DNA of 64,000 bases from Methanococcoides sp. EBM-47 (lineage in GTDB: Archaea > Halobacteriota > Methanosarcinia > Methanosarcinales > Methanosarcinaceae): positions 35,342-99,341 of the forward strand of contig MPPA01000052.1 of the NCBI GenBank assembly GCA_001896725.1, given 5' to 3'. A program made the position numbers and the translations under genes. Shown piece by piece: positions 18,418 through 27,665 of this stretch; position 1 is the stretch's first letter, and each line of letters starts with the position of its first letter. The notes under the pieces were generated by a model. The model searched no databases. It was not told where the DNA came from and saw nothing but the letters and a program-made list of their open reading frames with translations.

Positions 18418-19678
18418 GCTTCACCTTTGACATCTCCCGATCAACACTGCTTAGCATGTTCTTGTCTATCTTGCGCCCACATAACCTTTCTATAAAAAGC
18501 AAGGATTTAGTGTGGTCTTCCGGTAAAAGGCGCCATGTGGGTTTCTCTACATAATAATCGATCCCTCTTGCATAGGCCATTATATCAGATCGTACATTAT
18601 CACTTATCCATCCGATGTCAACATAGTAGTCAAGGGCATCCATCAAATTGTTCCTTCCCACTCTTTCCATAAGGAACTCTATCCAGTTGAGGAGAACAAC
18701 AACACTGGTGGGATCCTTACGTAAGACATCCAGTCTTACCAGGGGATTCTTCCCCTGAAGCTTCTCCTGATCATTTGTATTTGACTCCCCTGGGAGAATA
18801 TCTTGGGATATAGATGCAGAGACCTGATTTTTAAGCGTTTGTGCCTCATTCCTTTCTATATCCTCTACCCTGAGAGATATTTTACTAATAGTTTCTGAGA
18901 GCTCAATAATGTTATTGTCCACCTGGACATTTTTTTCACTTAGCTCTTTTGTCTGTTCAGAAATATTGTTAAGGCTCTCGTGCATCATAGCCATTGCATC
19001 AGCAAAAGCATCGAACTTCGTTTCCATATCCTTTATCTTTTCAATAACCGAGTCTGTAGCCCCCGATGAGCTCATGTGCTGCGAGAATGAATCTAGATCG
19101 TTCTTCAGCATCACAACAATATTGCCTAGTTCATTTATCCTTTTTTCAGTCTTATCGAACCTTTCCAGTGTTGCCCTCCCTCCGGCATCATCACCTACAA
19201 AAGGGTTCACCTGATTAGAGACGATCTCGTACAAAGATAACAGTTCAAGGATATTCTTATCCATCTTCGCCACTGTTTTACTTACTTCTTCATTCTCCTT
19301 CTGCACCATTGAGAGGCTAACTTCTGCTTTTGCAATTTTACCTTCTATTTCTTTTATTTTCTTATTATTAGCTTCCAATGCCGCAGCATCAACAGATGGT
19401 TTTTCTGCTGGGGTTTGCATGCCAGGAGGAAAAACACCAATTGGACCGGAATTACCAGCTTTTTGAGGAAATGGGATACCTGGAGGTATCCCTGGATAAG
19501 AGGTACCACCTTGAGAAGAAGGTAAACCTGCTGAAAGATCAGGTACCAGACCAAGGCCAGGGGGTGCATTGGAAAATGGGTCGGAGTTGCCACTGAATGG
19601 AGAATCGGCCAATTTATTCTTTCCTCCTTTTTTCAGAAGAGAAAATATGTTCTTGATCTGGTCGCTAAGCCCTGCCAT
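18389..19678 (-). CDS. Fused archaellum switch-complex protein ArlCDE (FlaC/D/E)
   Basis: About 429 residues. A Pro/Gly-rich N-terminal linker (to about 90) is followed by a long coiled-coil region (about 95-290) resembling FlaC. The C-terminal part carries the FlaD/E domain: PLVRLDVLRKDPTSVVVLLNW and RSDIMAYARGIDYYVEKPTW. In euryarchaea ArlC, D and E form the cytoplasmic ring that receives the chemotaxis signal (CheY/CheF). Here C and D/E parts are in one chain. It is the first gene of the operon, with AAAGGTCT five bases before the start. Confidence 0.9.
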   Translation of the reverse strand: MAGLSDQIKNIFSLLKKGGKNKLADSPFSGNSDPFSNAPPGLGLVPDLSAGLPSSQGGTSYPGIPPGIPFPQKAGNSGPIGVFPPGMQTPAEKPSVDAAALEANNKKIKEIEGKIAKAEVSLSMVQKENEEVSKTVAKMDKNILELLSLYEIVSNQVNPFVGDDAGGRATLERFDKTEKRINELGNIVVMLKNDLDSFSQHMSSSGATDSVIEKIKDMETKFDAFADAMAMMHESLNNISEQTKELSEKNVQVDNNIIELSETISKISLRVEDIERNEAQTLKNQVSASISQDILPGESNTNDQEKLQGKNPLVRLDVLRKDPTSVVVLLNWIEFLMERVGRNNLMDALDYYVDIGWISDNVRSDIMAYARGIDYYVEKPTWRLLPEDHTKSLLFIERLCGRKIDKNMLSSVDREMSKVKHGLEELYGL

Positions 19679-19853
19679 CTTAGACCTTTAGTACTTGCTT
19701 GGATTCCGTATCGCAATATATATTCTGAATATGATAGTTTTTATATGTATGTTTTTAATAATATATAATTATATTCCAAGCAAATATACATTAAACAGTT
19801 ACTTGCAGATGAATCGTTTTAAATGCATTAAAGCCCTTGATGATTTGATCTAG
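19679..19853. promoter_or_regulatory. Divergent promoter region, archaellum operon and methyltransferase
   Basis: This 175-base AT-rich gap separates the arl operon (leftward) from a methyltransferase gene (rightward). Runs such as TTTTTAATAATATATAATTATAT near 19751-19774 can serve as TATA elements in either direction; no archaellin gene or other coding frame is present. Confidence 0.4.
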
Positions 19854-20873
19854 GTGACACGAAAAAAAATATTTGAAAAACAATTGTTTTCTGATGAAGA
19901 TGGTCTACGCTTTGCAACTCCTTGGGCAGTTGCTACATATAGAGCAAAGAGGCTAAAGTGTTCCAGTCTTGTGGACATAAGCTGTGGAATTGGGGGGCAA
20001 ACAGTCTATTTTGCAAGGGAGTGCGATGTCGTTTATGCAATTGAGATAGAACCTGCTAAAATTAAGCTTGCCAGAAAGAACTGCAGGCTATTTGGCTTGG
20101 ACAACGTGGAATTCATCTGCGGGGATGCACTCTCAGAAGATGTGATTGGACAGATACCTACAGTAGATGTCGTATTCTCTGATCCTGCAAGGGCTGCAAC
20201 AGAAGATAAGCGTGATATATATAAACTGACCCCACATATACCTGATGTTTTGAAAGCATATTCTGAAAAGTCAAATAATTTTGCTTTTGAGGTCCCTCCT
20301 CAATTAACCCCTGAAAGGATACCTTTTGACTGTGAGCTTGAATACCTTTCCCTAAATGGAGAACTTAACCGTCTGAACCTGTACTTTGGGAATATAAAGA
20401 CCTGTAACAGGTCTGCAATTGCATTGCCTGGTCCAATAAAGCTATGCGGAAAAGGCGAGCATATCGAAGAGATCAAGATAACTGATACAAAAGAACCTGG
20501 AATATACTTGTATGAGCCCGACCCATCCATAGTAAAAGCTGAACTACTTCCTGAGCTCATGACAGAATTAAGTGGAGAAGTATCTATCTTTCGAATGGAC
20601 AACAAACGTTTAATGCTCACTTCGAACATCCTTGTGGACCATCCCATGATGAAGAATGCCTATAGAATGGTATTTAGTGCTGAGTTCATACCCAGTACCA
20701 TAAACAGTGAACTTAAAAAACAAGGATATGGTAAAGTATTGCTGCGAGCAGAGGTAGATCCCGTTATGTATTGGGATGTTCGCATGGAACTGGAAAAAGG
20801 ACTGAAAGGAAAAAGAAAGGCAATTCTTTTTGCTAGAGAAAAGGAAGCTTACCTCTGCGAAAAGATCCTGTAA
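19854..20873 (+). CDS. Class I SAM-dependent methyltransferase, THUMP-like type
   Basis: A 339-residue protein with a Rossmann methyltransferase fold: motif I LVDISCGIGGQTVYFA, an acidic EIEPAKIKLARKN motif, VEFICGDAL, and motif IV VVFSDPARA. The C-terminal ~150 residues form a separate domain that I recall from a family of SAM enzymes with a THUMP-like C-terminal region, commonly annotated as RNA methyltransferase-like. The substrate is unknown. The start is a GTG at 19854, just after a weak GATCTAG; no ATG is available before motif I. It is divergent from the archaellum operon. Confidence 0.7.
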   Translation: MTRKKIFEKQLFSDEDGLRFATPWAVATYRAKRLKCSSLVDISCGIGGQTVYFARECDVVYAIEIEPAKIKLARKNCRLFGLDNVEFICGDALSEDVIGQIPTVDVVFSDPARAATEDKRDIYKLTPHIPDVLKAYSEKSNNFAFEVPPQLTPERIPFDCELEYLSLNGELNRLNLYFGNIKTCNRSAIALPGPIKLCGKGEHIEEIKITDTKEPGIYLYEPDPSIVKAELLPELMTELSGEVSIFRMDNKRLMLTSNILVDHPMMKNAYRMVFSAEFIPSTINSELKKQGYGKVLLRAEVDPVMYWDVRMELEKGLKGKRKAILFAREKEAYLCEKIL

Positions 20874-20955
20874 TCTCTACTTAAATAGTTTGATATACCT
20901 TTTTAAAAATGATCTACTGCATATACTATGGGAAACCATCTAAGATCTACCTTGA

Positions 20956-22059
20956 TCACTCTTCTTCGGTCCAGCCAAAACGACGCATTACCATCCTGAT
21001 CCTGGCATTGACCTCACGTTTATCAAAAGGTTTGGCAATATAATCATCAATTCCCAACTCCATGCCTCTTACCTTATCTTCTACAGCGGTCTTTGCAGAG
21101 ATCATTATCACGGGGATATTAGCAGATGTTACACTTTGCTTGAGATGTTCCACGACTTCGTATCCGTCCATATCAGGCATCATTATATCGAGTAGGATCA
21201 GATCAGGACGCTCCCTCAGCGTGGCCTCGATGGCTTGCTGTCCATTATATGCCACAACAAAATCATATGGCTGATTTGAAAGGGATAACTGCAGTAGATC
21301 AGGGATGTCTGGCTCATCATCCACAATAAGGATCTTGAGACGACCCCTTTTTAACTTCTTTTGTATATATTCAAAGGATAACTTCCCATCTTCAACATGG
21401 AACCTTGCATCCAGAGTCTTCATTCCGATCTCTGCATGGATCTCACCTATACTTGTAAGCTCCACGATTATTTCAAAGAAAGATTTGATAAAAGCTTCTG
21501 ATTCATCTTTAAGAGTATCCTTTCCCAATATGGCAATAACAGAACCATTCTTTTCAGAGACTTTTGTGTGGATGAAATTAATGAAACTTTCTACGACCTG
21601 CATATTATCTGTGCCCAGCACGGTCATGCTGTCGATAACTAAAACTGAGCCTGGGAACTTATCGAATAGATGTACCACATGAGAAGCTATCTTAGTATGA
21701 TCAGATGAAGAAGAGAAATAAAGAACATCTTCAGATGGTTCTTTACCTGGAGGAAGCAGGTCTATGAACTTGATCCGTTCTGTATCGATGTCGTATTGGT
21801 ATTCCTGAAACGTACCTAGAACTTTATTCCAAGGGGTTTTCAGGCAAAGCCAGACCACCTTTTGCTGAGGATCGCTTTGCAACAGATCGTATATATAAAA
21901 ATAAACAACACGTCCTACAGCAACATCTAAGGGAGCCAGGAAAAGAACGGACCTTGACCTTAGGCCCTCTCTTAAAGTATAAATAATGTCGTGTGTTTCG
22001 TCCGCATTCATCATGTTAACCTTGTCTAATATGATAGTAAATATCTGTTTCGTTCTCAT
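20956..22059 (-). CDS. Response regulator with N-terminal degenerate KaiC-like domain
   Basis: A 367-residue protein. Residues 241-360 form a complete receiver domain with the acid pocket DDE (247-249), phospho-acceptor Asp291 in LLDIMMPDMDG, Ser321 and Lys343 (AKPFD). Residues 1-230 look like a RecA/KaiC-type fold with a Walker B-like strand SVLVIDSMTVL (138-148) but no P-loop where one is expected (APLDVAVGRV), so it likely does not hydrolyse ATP. The output-first, receiver-last order is unusual. No DNA-binding domain is visible. The start may instead be the ATG 15-16 codons in, after AAGGTT. It is divergent from a histidine kinase gene. Confidence 0.85.
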   Translation of the reverse strand: MRTKQIFTIILDKVNMMNADETHDIIYTLREGLRSRSVLFLAPLDVAVGRVVYFYIYDLLQSDPQQKVVWLCLKTPWNKVLGTFQEYQYDIDTERIKFIDLLPPGKEPSEDVLYFSSSSDHTKIASHVVHLFDKFPGSVLVIDSMTVLGTDNMQVVESFINFIHTKVSEKNGSVIAILGKDTLKDESEAFIKSFFEIIVELTSIGEIHAEIGMKTLDARFHVEDGKLSFEYIQKKLKRGRLKILIVDDEPDIPDLLQLSLSNQPYDFVVAYNGQQAIEATLRERPDLILLDIMMPDMDGYEVVEHLKQSVTSANIPVIMISAKTAVEDKVRGMELGIDDYIAKPFDKREVNARIRMVMRRFGWTEEE

Positions 22060-22227
22060 ATTAAACTTTGGTACCCTGCTCTGTTACACTATATTTAATA
22101 AGAGCATTAAAAATATAAACTATGAATACAATATAAAGTATACTTTTCAGTGAATATTGAGATATCAGGCAAAACAATATTAAAAATAAGATCAGTGATC
22201 CCTTATGGACCCTGATTTCCAAAAGTA

Positions 22228-23778
22228 GTGAATTGCGTATCAGAAATGTCCGGCAGGAATTACAGGTTAGCATCTTCAGAATTATATGTCTTGATAATGA
22301 AGAAGAGGTCATTGGTACTTGTCAGTATAAGTTCTTTAATAGGGATTTTAGTTGTCACATCCCATAATATCCAAAAACACTTCATTTGGGTTCAAATCAA
22401 AGAATATTTAGTCTTCACAGATCCCTTGATAATTGTTGCTTCATTGATAGCATACAGTACAATAATGTTCTCCCTTTCACATATCAGCCCGCCTGAAAAA
22501 GAGTCTTTCGGGCTAAATAAAAGTAGGATTAATCACTTTTTGTATATGAAAAACAGCATAGGATCTAATATTTCAACTACTTATGTTCAAATTGAAGCAC
22601 AGATGCAGAAACTCGTTCACGGAATAGAACAAACGTTCAGAAAATCATTAGATATACGAAAAAGCCTGGATTTAATAACAGTTACTACCCATGATATTGT
22701 TTTTGCAACAGATGACATGGGTAAGACAGAATATGTGAACAAAAATTTTTTGGACAATTCTGGGTTTGTGGAAGATGAGATCGTTGGAAAGTATATGAAC
22801 CCTCTTTTATCTCCACACGAAGGTTGCTTGTTCCGCTTGGAACAAAACGACACACAAAACAATTACAATGACAAATTAGATGCTGACATGCTCCTAAAAA
22901 CAGTAGCTGAAAAGCGTGTAGCAGTAAGATATGGACATGTAGGGCTCTATGCTCCAAAAGAACTTGTTTGTGTGATCAAGAATGCTCAAGAAGTGCAAAA
23001 AATCGATGAGATCAAAAACAATATCATTTCTAATTTATCACACGAACTGCTCACACCTTTGACTATAGTAAAAGGTTTCATAGAAATAGCCTCAGAAGAG
23101 GAGAATAGAGAAAAACGTAACAAGTACCTTCAAAAGTCCCTGGAAGCTGTAAGAAGACAAGAGTGGATAATAGAAGACCTTTTAGAGGTCGCTATGAAAG
23201 AGGAAGGTATTAAACAGAGAGAATATGATCGTGTACAGTTATATGATGTTGTAAAAAAAGCTGTGGAAAAAGTGACACCAAAGGCCCTGGAAGCTGACAT
23301 CAAGATCAAAAATATGATCAAACATGGAATTTGTGTAAAAGCTGATCCGGATAAACTTTGTTATGCAATGATCAAGCTTCTGGACAATGCAGTTAAATTC
23401 AATCGACCTGGGGAGGATGTGATCATAAAAGCAACAGCATCTGAAGAGCTCATAACTGTAGAGGTAAAAGATAGAGGTATAGGAATCGCACCTGAAGACC
23501 TTAATAAGGTCTTCGATCACTTCTATCAGAAAGATGCCAGCAGCAAGAGAAGATATGGAGGCAACGGACTTGGCCTTACCGTTGCCAAAGATATCATTGA
23601 ACAGCATGGAGGAAAAATATGGGTAGAGAGCAAGAAGGATAAAGGGAGCACTTTTTTCTTTACCTTACATGTGTTTACCAGAAAAGCTATACGGCATCCC
23701 CAACATGAACTTCCTCTTAAAAATATAGGTGATAGAAGAGATCCATCACTGTGCCAGAGTTCCAATTTTAAAATTTGA
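22228..23778 (+). CDS. Membrane-bound PAS sensor histidine kinase
   Basis: About 516 residues: two membrane helices (about 28-45 and 60-85), a helical linker, a PAS-like domain (about 150-250, VTTHDIVFATDDMGKTEYVN), then a HisKA domain with SHELLTPL and His272, and an HATPase domain with the N box KLLDNAVKFN, G1 DRGIGIAPED and G2 GGNGLGLTVAKDI. It should autophosphorylate and pass phosphate to a receiver, most simply the one encoded divergently 168 bases away. The initial GTG at 22228 lacks a clear ribosome binding site; ATGs at 22246 or 22297 are alternatives. The 3' end overlaps alaS by 11 bases, tail to tail. Confidence 0.92.
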   Translation: MNCVSEMSGRNYRLASSELYVLIMKKRSLVLVSISSLIGILVVTSHNIQKHFIWVQIKEYLVFTDPLIIVASLIAYSTIMFSLSHISPPEKESFGLNKSRINHFLYMKNSIGSNISTTYVQIEAQMQKLVHGIEQTFRKSLDIRKSLDLITVTTHDIVFATDDMGKTEYVNKNFLDNSGFVEDEIVGKYMNPLLSPHEGCLFRLEQNDTQNNYNDKLDADMLLKTVAEKRVAVRYGHVGLYAPKELVCVIKNAQEVQKIDEIKNNIISNLSHELLTPLTIVKGFIEIASEEENREKRNKYLQKSLEAVRRQEWIIEDLLEVAMKEEGIKQREYDRVQLYDVVKKAVEKVTPKALEADIKIKNMIKHGICVKADPDKLCYAMIKLLDNAVKFNRPGEDVIIKATASEELITVEVKDRGIGIAPEDLNKVFDHFYQKDASSKRRYGGNGLGLTVAKDIIEQHGGKIWVESKKDKGSTFFFTLHVFTRKAIRHPQHELPLKNIGDRRDPSLCQSSNFKI

Positions 23779-26542
23779 GAGAAGCTTTGACCATGGAAAT
23801 ACCTTTTTCCATGGCCTCTGCAACTTTAGAGGAATCTGGACCACCGCCACGGGCCATGTCTGGCTTTCCTCCACCACCGCCTCCCACTACCTTGGACATC
23901 TCACGTACAACCTTCCCGGAATCTGCTCCTTTTGCAATAGCTTTTGTACCTGCGGCAGCAACGATCTTAGCACCCTCAAAACCGCTTATCAGAAGAGCAA
24001 TTACATCATCGTCCTGAGTTAGCTCGCCAGCGATCTTGACGAGTTCATCGGTATCAGCATGATCCAAGTGCTGTGCAACAAGCCTTAAACCGCTAATGTC
24101 CTGGGCCTGACCAAGCATCTTAACAACATGCAGCTGAGCTATCTCTTCCTTTAGCCTTTCATTCTCCTTCTTGAAATCTTTCCACTCGCTGAAGAAACGG
24201 TCAATGGTCACAGGAAGCTGCTCCGGGAGCACACGTAGGGTTTCAGAGGCAGTCGTCAGATAATAATCTGATTCCTGAATAGCTCTCACAGCTGCCATAC
24301 CTGCAGCATATTCAATGCGTTCCACCCCATCCTGAATGCGCTCTGTCTTTAGTACTTTAATGGGCCCAACGAGACCTGTGTTACTACAATGAGTGCCAGC
24401 GCATGCTTCTATATCATCAGCGACCTTCAACACACGGATCATGTTCCCTTTAGGAACACCTCCCTGATAAAGACCAAGGCCATATTTTTGTTCAGCCTGG
24501 TTCCGTTCCATCCATTCAGCAGTAATCCTCTGGTTATCCATGACGGTCTTATTTGCAAGAAGCTCTATCTGATTAAGCTGCTCTTTTGTGATACGCTTGT
24601 AATGTGTAATGTCCAGACGGGCCCTGTTTTCAGTTTTCTGGGCACCTGCCTGCCAGATGTGATCACCAAGTACTTTTCTTGCAGCATCATTGACAATATG
24701 GGTAGCAGTGTGATGACATGCATGCGCCATGCGGCGGTCCTCATCAACATGACCGATAACAATATCGCCCTTGCGCATATGTAACTGATCCTCCATAGTA
24801 TCTATCTGATGAACTACCACATCTTTTATGATCTGGACATCCACCACGTTCAACACCATATCTTCAAGTATGAATGTTCCGTGATCTGCAGGCTGCCCAC
24901 CGCCCTCAGGGTAAAAAAGAGTGCTATCACATACAATATAATTGTCAAAAATATCAAGTACAACAGCCTCGAAATCCATCCTGTTGGGCTCATCATAGAA
25001 TAGTTTCTTGGTAGGGGGAAGACGGGAAACACGTTCAGCATAAGGGAGTACCTTTTCTTCTTTTTCTTCTGCCTTGCTATGTCTTCCTGCCACATGGGAA
25101 TAAAAATTATCCGGAAGATCTACTGTGACACCCTCTTCTGATGCAACCTCTTTTGATATTTCAGGCGGGATACCATGAGTATCATACATCTCGATGATCT
25201 TTTCCAGAGGAATTTTCTCACCGGTCTGCTTATAATGCTTGGCAGACTTACTGATCATTCTCCTGCCACGCTGAAGTGTTTCCTGGAACTTTATCTCTTC
25301 ATGGTGGAGGATATCTTCTATCACCTCGAACCTTTCGGCGAATTCCGGATATTCCGGCAGGTTCTTAATATGCATTTGCACGATCTCACTAAGAGGGATC
25401 GAAATATTTAGGTCCTTCATCATACGAAGGGTCCTTCTAAGTACAAGTCTCGCCAGATACCCTGCCTTTACATTGGAAGGGATTATACCATCCCCAAGCA
25501 TAAAAGTAAGGCATCTGCTATGATCAGTGATAGCATATACTGTTTCAACTGGCTCCATGATAGATGAGAGCTTTTCAACAGTTGTGCCTATGCTGGATGC
25601 CACTTGTCTGCGTAGTTCTATCATGTTTGCTTTTTCGCTTACATCCATAAGTCCTGCAAGCCTTGCATTCTGGGCAAGTATATTGGCATATTCCGGGTTC
25701 TCGAGCTCATGTTCTATACCAGCAAGGTTCACTAGTTCTTTTACAATATTGGGGAAAACCGCATCATATATAGTAGGAGAACCCTTCGAGGCCCATACAA
25801 AACGTTCAAGGCCATAGCCAGTGTCCACAATATAATTATCCATCTTGCGGTACTTCTCACCCTTTATTTCAATGGGACCATCTTTTGTTTGTTCCAAGTT
25901 CATGAACACAAGTGTGGCAACTTCCAGCCCTCCTACAAGGGTTTCCACACATGGACCGGCATTTCCGCCTCCTGCCCACGGCTCCTCCTTATAAGTAACT
26001 GCCATGGGATCCACTCCCAGAGAGTTCAACAGTTCATCACAAAGTTCCACAGTCCTGTCCTTCCAATATATTTCAGCATCCGGCTTGTTAAATGCATGAT
26101 GGGCCATCATCTCGAAAGTTGTAAGATGACGGCCAGTCCTGCCTACTGCATCAAGGTCAGAAAGCCTGATACATGGCTGGGATATCGTAAGAGGATTATA
26201 TGGAGGAGCAACCTCACCAGATGTGACAAATGGTTGGAAATCAGCAATAGATGCTATGGTAAGGTATATGTCATCCCTCCAGCGAGCAACCACAGGATAT
26301 CTGCTCATTCTGGTATGACCTCTTTCCTCAAAGAAATTCAGATAATACTCCCTCATTTCTAAGAGATCGAAATCCTTTTTGAACACTGGGTCGCCTATAA
26401 AAGAATAGGGCTCACAGGGTGCATCACCACATGTAGCCCTTTCAAAGTCCCGGGTCCAGAAGAACTTACCACATTTAGGACACTGTTTTCTGACAAAGTC
26501 ATTATCTTTGAAAAAATCAAGCTGATATTCACCTTCAAGCAT
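23768..26542 (-). CDS. alaS: Alanyl-tRNA synthetase
   Basis: About 924 residues. It has the archaeal-type N-terminus with MLEGEYQLDFF and a cysteine cluster CPKCGKFFW...C, class II motifs (RYPVVARWRDDIYLT), the editing-domain zinc site HHTATH with CAGTHC, and a Gly-rich C-terminal segment in the DHHA1 domain that binds tRNA. It charges tRNA-Ala and clears mischarged Ser/Gly. The frame is open to 26596, but the ATG at 26542 matches the normal archaeal N-terminus. It is convergent with the histidine kinase gene. Confidence 0.97.
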   Translation of the reverse strand: MLEGEYQLDFFKDNDFVRKQCPKCGKFFWTRDFERATCGDAPCEPYSFIGDPVFKKDFDLLEMREYYLNFFEERGHTRMSRYPVVARWRDDIYLTIASIADFQPFVTSGEVAPPYNPLTISQPCIRLSDLDAVGRTGRHLTTFEMMAHHAFNKPDAEIYWKDRTVELCDELLNSLGVDPMAVTYKEEPWAGGGNAGPCVETLVGGLEVATLVFMNLEQTKDGPIEIKGEKYRKMDNYIVDTGYGLERFVWASKGSPTIYDAVFPNIVKELVNLAGIEHELENPEYANILAQNARLAGLMDVSEKANMIELRRQVASSIGTTVEKLSSIMEPVETVYAITDHSRCLTFMLGDGIIPSNVKAGYLARLVLRRTLRMMKDLNISIPLSEIVQMHIKNLPEYPEFAERFEVIEDILHHEEIKFQETLQRGRRMISKSAKHYKQTGEKIPLEKIIEMYDTHGIPPEISKEVASEEGVTVDLPDNFYSHVAGRHSKAEEKEEKVLPYAERVSRLPPTKKLFYDEPNRMDFEAVVLDIFDNYIVCDSTLFYPEGGGQPADHGTFILEDMVLNVVDVQIIKDVVVHQIDTMEDQLHMRKGDIVIGHVDEDRRMAHACHHTATHIVNDAARKVLGDHIWQAGAQKTENRARLDITHYKRITKEQLNQIELLANKTVMDNQRITAEWMERNQAEQKYGLGLYQGGVPKGNMIRVLKVADDIEACAGTHCSNTGLVGPIKVLKTERIQDGVERIEYAAGMAAVRAIQESDYYLTTASETLRVLPEQLPVTIDRFFSEWKDFKKENERLKEEIAQLHVVKMLGQAQDISGLRLVAQHLDHADTDELVKIAGELTQDDDVIALLISGFEGAKIVAAAGTKAIAKGADSGKVVREMSKVVGGGGGGKPDMARGGGPDSSKVAEAMEKGISMVKASLKF

Positions 26543-26790
26543 AATAATACCATCTGATAATTGAAATGTGTTTTTATCATAGCACCTATCTTTCAAGGCT
26601 TAAAAACATTTCTTATGAATATCTATATGCAGGGACAAAAGATCGTATATGGTACATAGATAGACGGTATAAAAATTAGATCCATTAAATTGTTTTTGTA
26701 CATAAAAGGAATTATTATGAACATAACACGTAGAAAAAGGCCATCATACTTAAATGCGTGTACACGTGTATCTCAGTGTAGTGATGGCAA
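26543..26790. promoter_or_regulatory. Divergent promoter region with 10-bp palindrome
   Basis: This gap of 248 bases holds the promoters of alaS (left) and a small gene (right). A perfect palindrome TACACGTGTA occupies 26761-26770, about 5-15 bases after a TATA-like CTTAAATG (26749-26756) and 20 bases before the downstream ATG. A repressor bound here would block the start site, so it is a candidate operator. Confidence 0.4.
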
Positions 26791-27066
26791 ATGGACGCAA
26801 AGAGATACATGTCACTTGTTTTTAGAGGAATAGTTGAGGAATATGATAATGCCGGTGTAAGACCCTCAGTGTTTATGGATGGAGATGGAAGTTTACATAT
26901 CTACCTGTGTGACTGCATTATTCCTGATGAGGAAGAGAATTATGGTTCTGAAGTGGATTATTCCTATCAGGTCAACGGTGGACAGTTCGTTGAAACCGTA
27001 TGCATACCAAAGAGCATAGAGCCGATAAGAACTAAGACCATGATGGAAGAAGACTGGTCTGAATAA
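26791..27066 (+). CDS. Small acidic protein of unknown function
   Basis: A 91-residue acidic protein without membrane segments, recognisable motifs or a known family that I can name. The ATG follows GTGAT by a few bases. Two cysteines (CDC) lie mid-protein and the C-terminus is very acidic (MMEEDWSE). It sits downstream of a palindromic site and upstream of another small unknown gene. Codon use is like that of its neighbours, so I consider it a real gene. Confidence 0.6.
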   Translation: MDAKRYMSLVFRGIVEEYDNAGVRPSVFMDGDGSLHIYLCDCIIPDEEENYGSEVDYSYQVNGGQFVETVCIPKSIEPIRTKTMMEEDWSE

Positions 27067-27157
27067 AGTTGCCTATGAGGAGCCAATGGGTAGATTATAT
27101 TGGCAAATAATATTGACACCTTATTACAAATAACTTCTGATCTACGACGTGAAAAAA

Positions 27158-27574
27158 ATGGATTATAAAAAATTCATCCGTATCCTTAAAAACGCCAAGC
27201 AGGTTTATCGGGAAGATTATGTTAAAAAATTATTTAAGTCTGCACACTATGACATTGGTCTATTCGAAGAGCAACTGAGCGATTTTAATAATAGCCTGAC
27301 ATATGGAGAGAGCAGTAAAGCTAAAGAATATATGGACAGGACCATTATCGCACAAGTGCTTGATGATGCATCATTGCTGCTGGAAATAATAAATAATGAT
27401 CCAAAGATCCCAACTGAACAAAACCTGGAAATAGAAGCCATCATCGACAGGCTAAAAGAGATACGTGATGAGATAGAAGTCCTTGAAGAAATAAAAATCA
27501 TGGCCCAGATGCAGGAAAAGGAAGATGGGCGAGGATTGGAAAGAGGTCATAGAAGAGTGTACGTAAATGCGTGA
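27158..27574 (+). CDS. Helical protein of unknown function
   Basis: A 138-residue, charged, probably all-helical protein (long runs such as EAIIDRLKEIRDEIEVLEE suggest a coiled coil near residues 90-115). The ATG at 27158 is favoured over a GTG at 27149 because the GTGA in front of it has ribosome-binding-site character. I do not recognise its family. It lies between a small acidic protein gene and surE, all in the same direction but with gaps of about 90 bases. Confidence 0.55.
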   Translation: MDYKKFIRILKNAKQVYREDYVKKLFKSAHYDIGLFEEQLSDFNNSLTYGESSKAKEYMDRTIIAQVLDDASLLLEIINNDPKIPTEQNLEIEAIIDRLKEIRDEIEVLEEIKIMAQMQEKEDGRGLERGHRRVYVNA

Positions 27575-27665
27575 AACTATGATCTAATCACTTTTTCCTA
27601 TATCAAACTGTTTTTACCAGTTCCCATGGATTAATTTTAAGGCAAGGTCCGACAAAGAAGGACCT

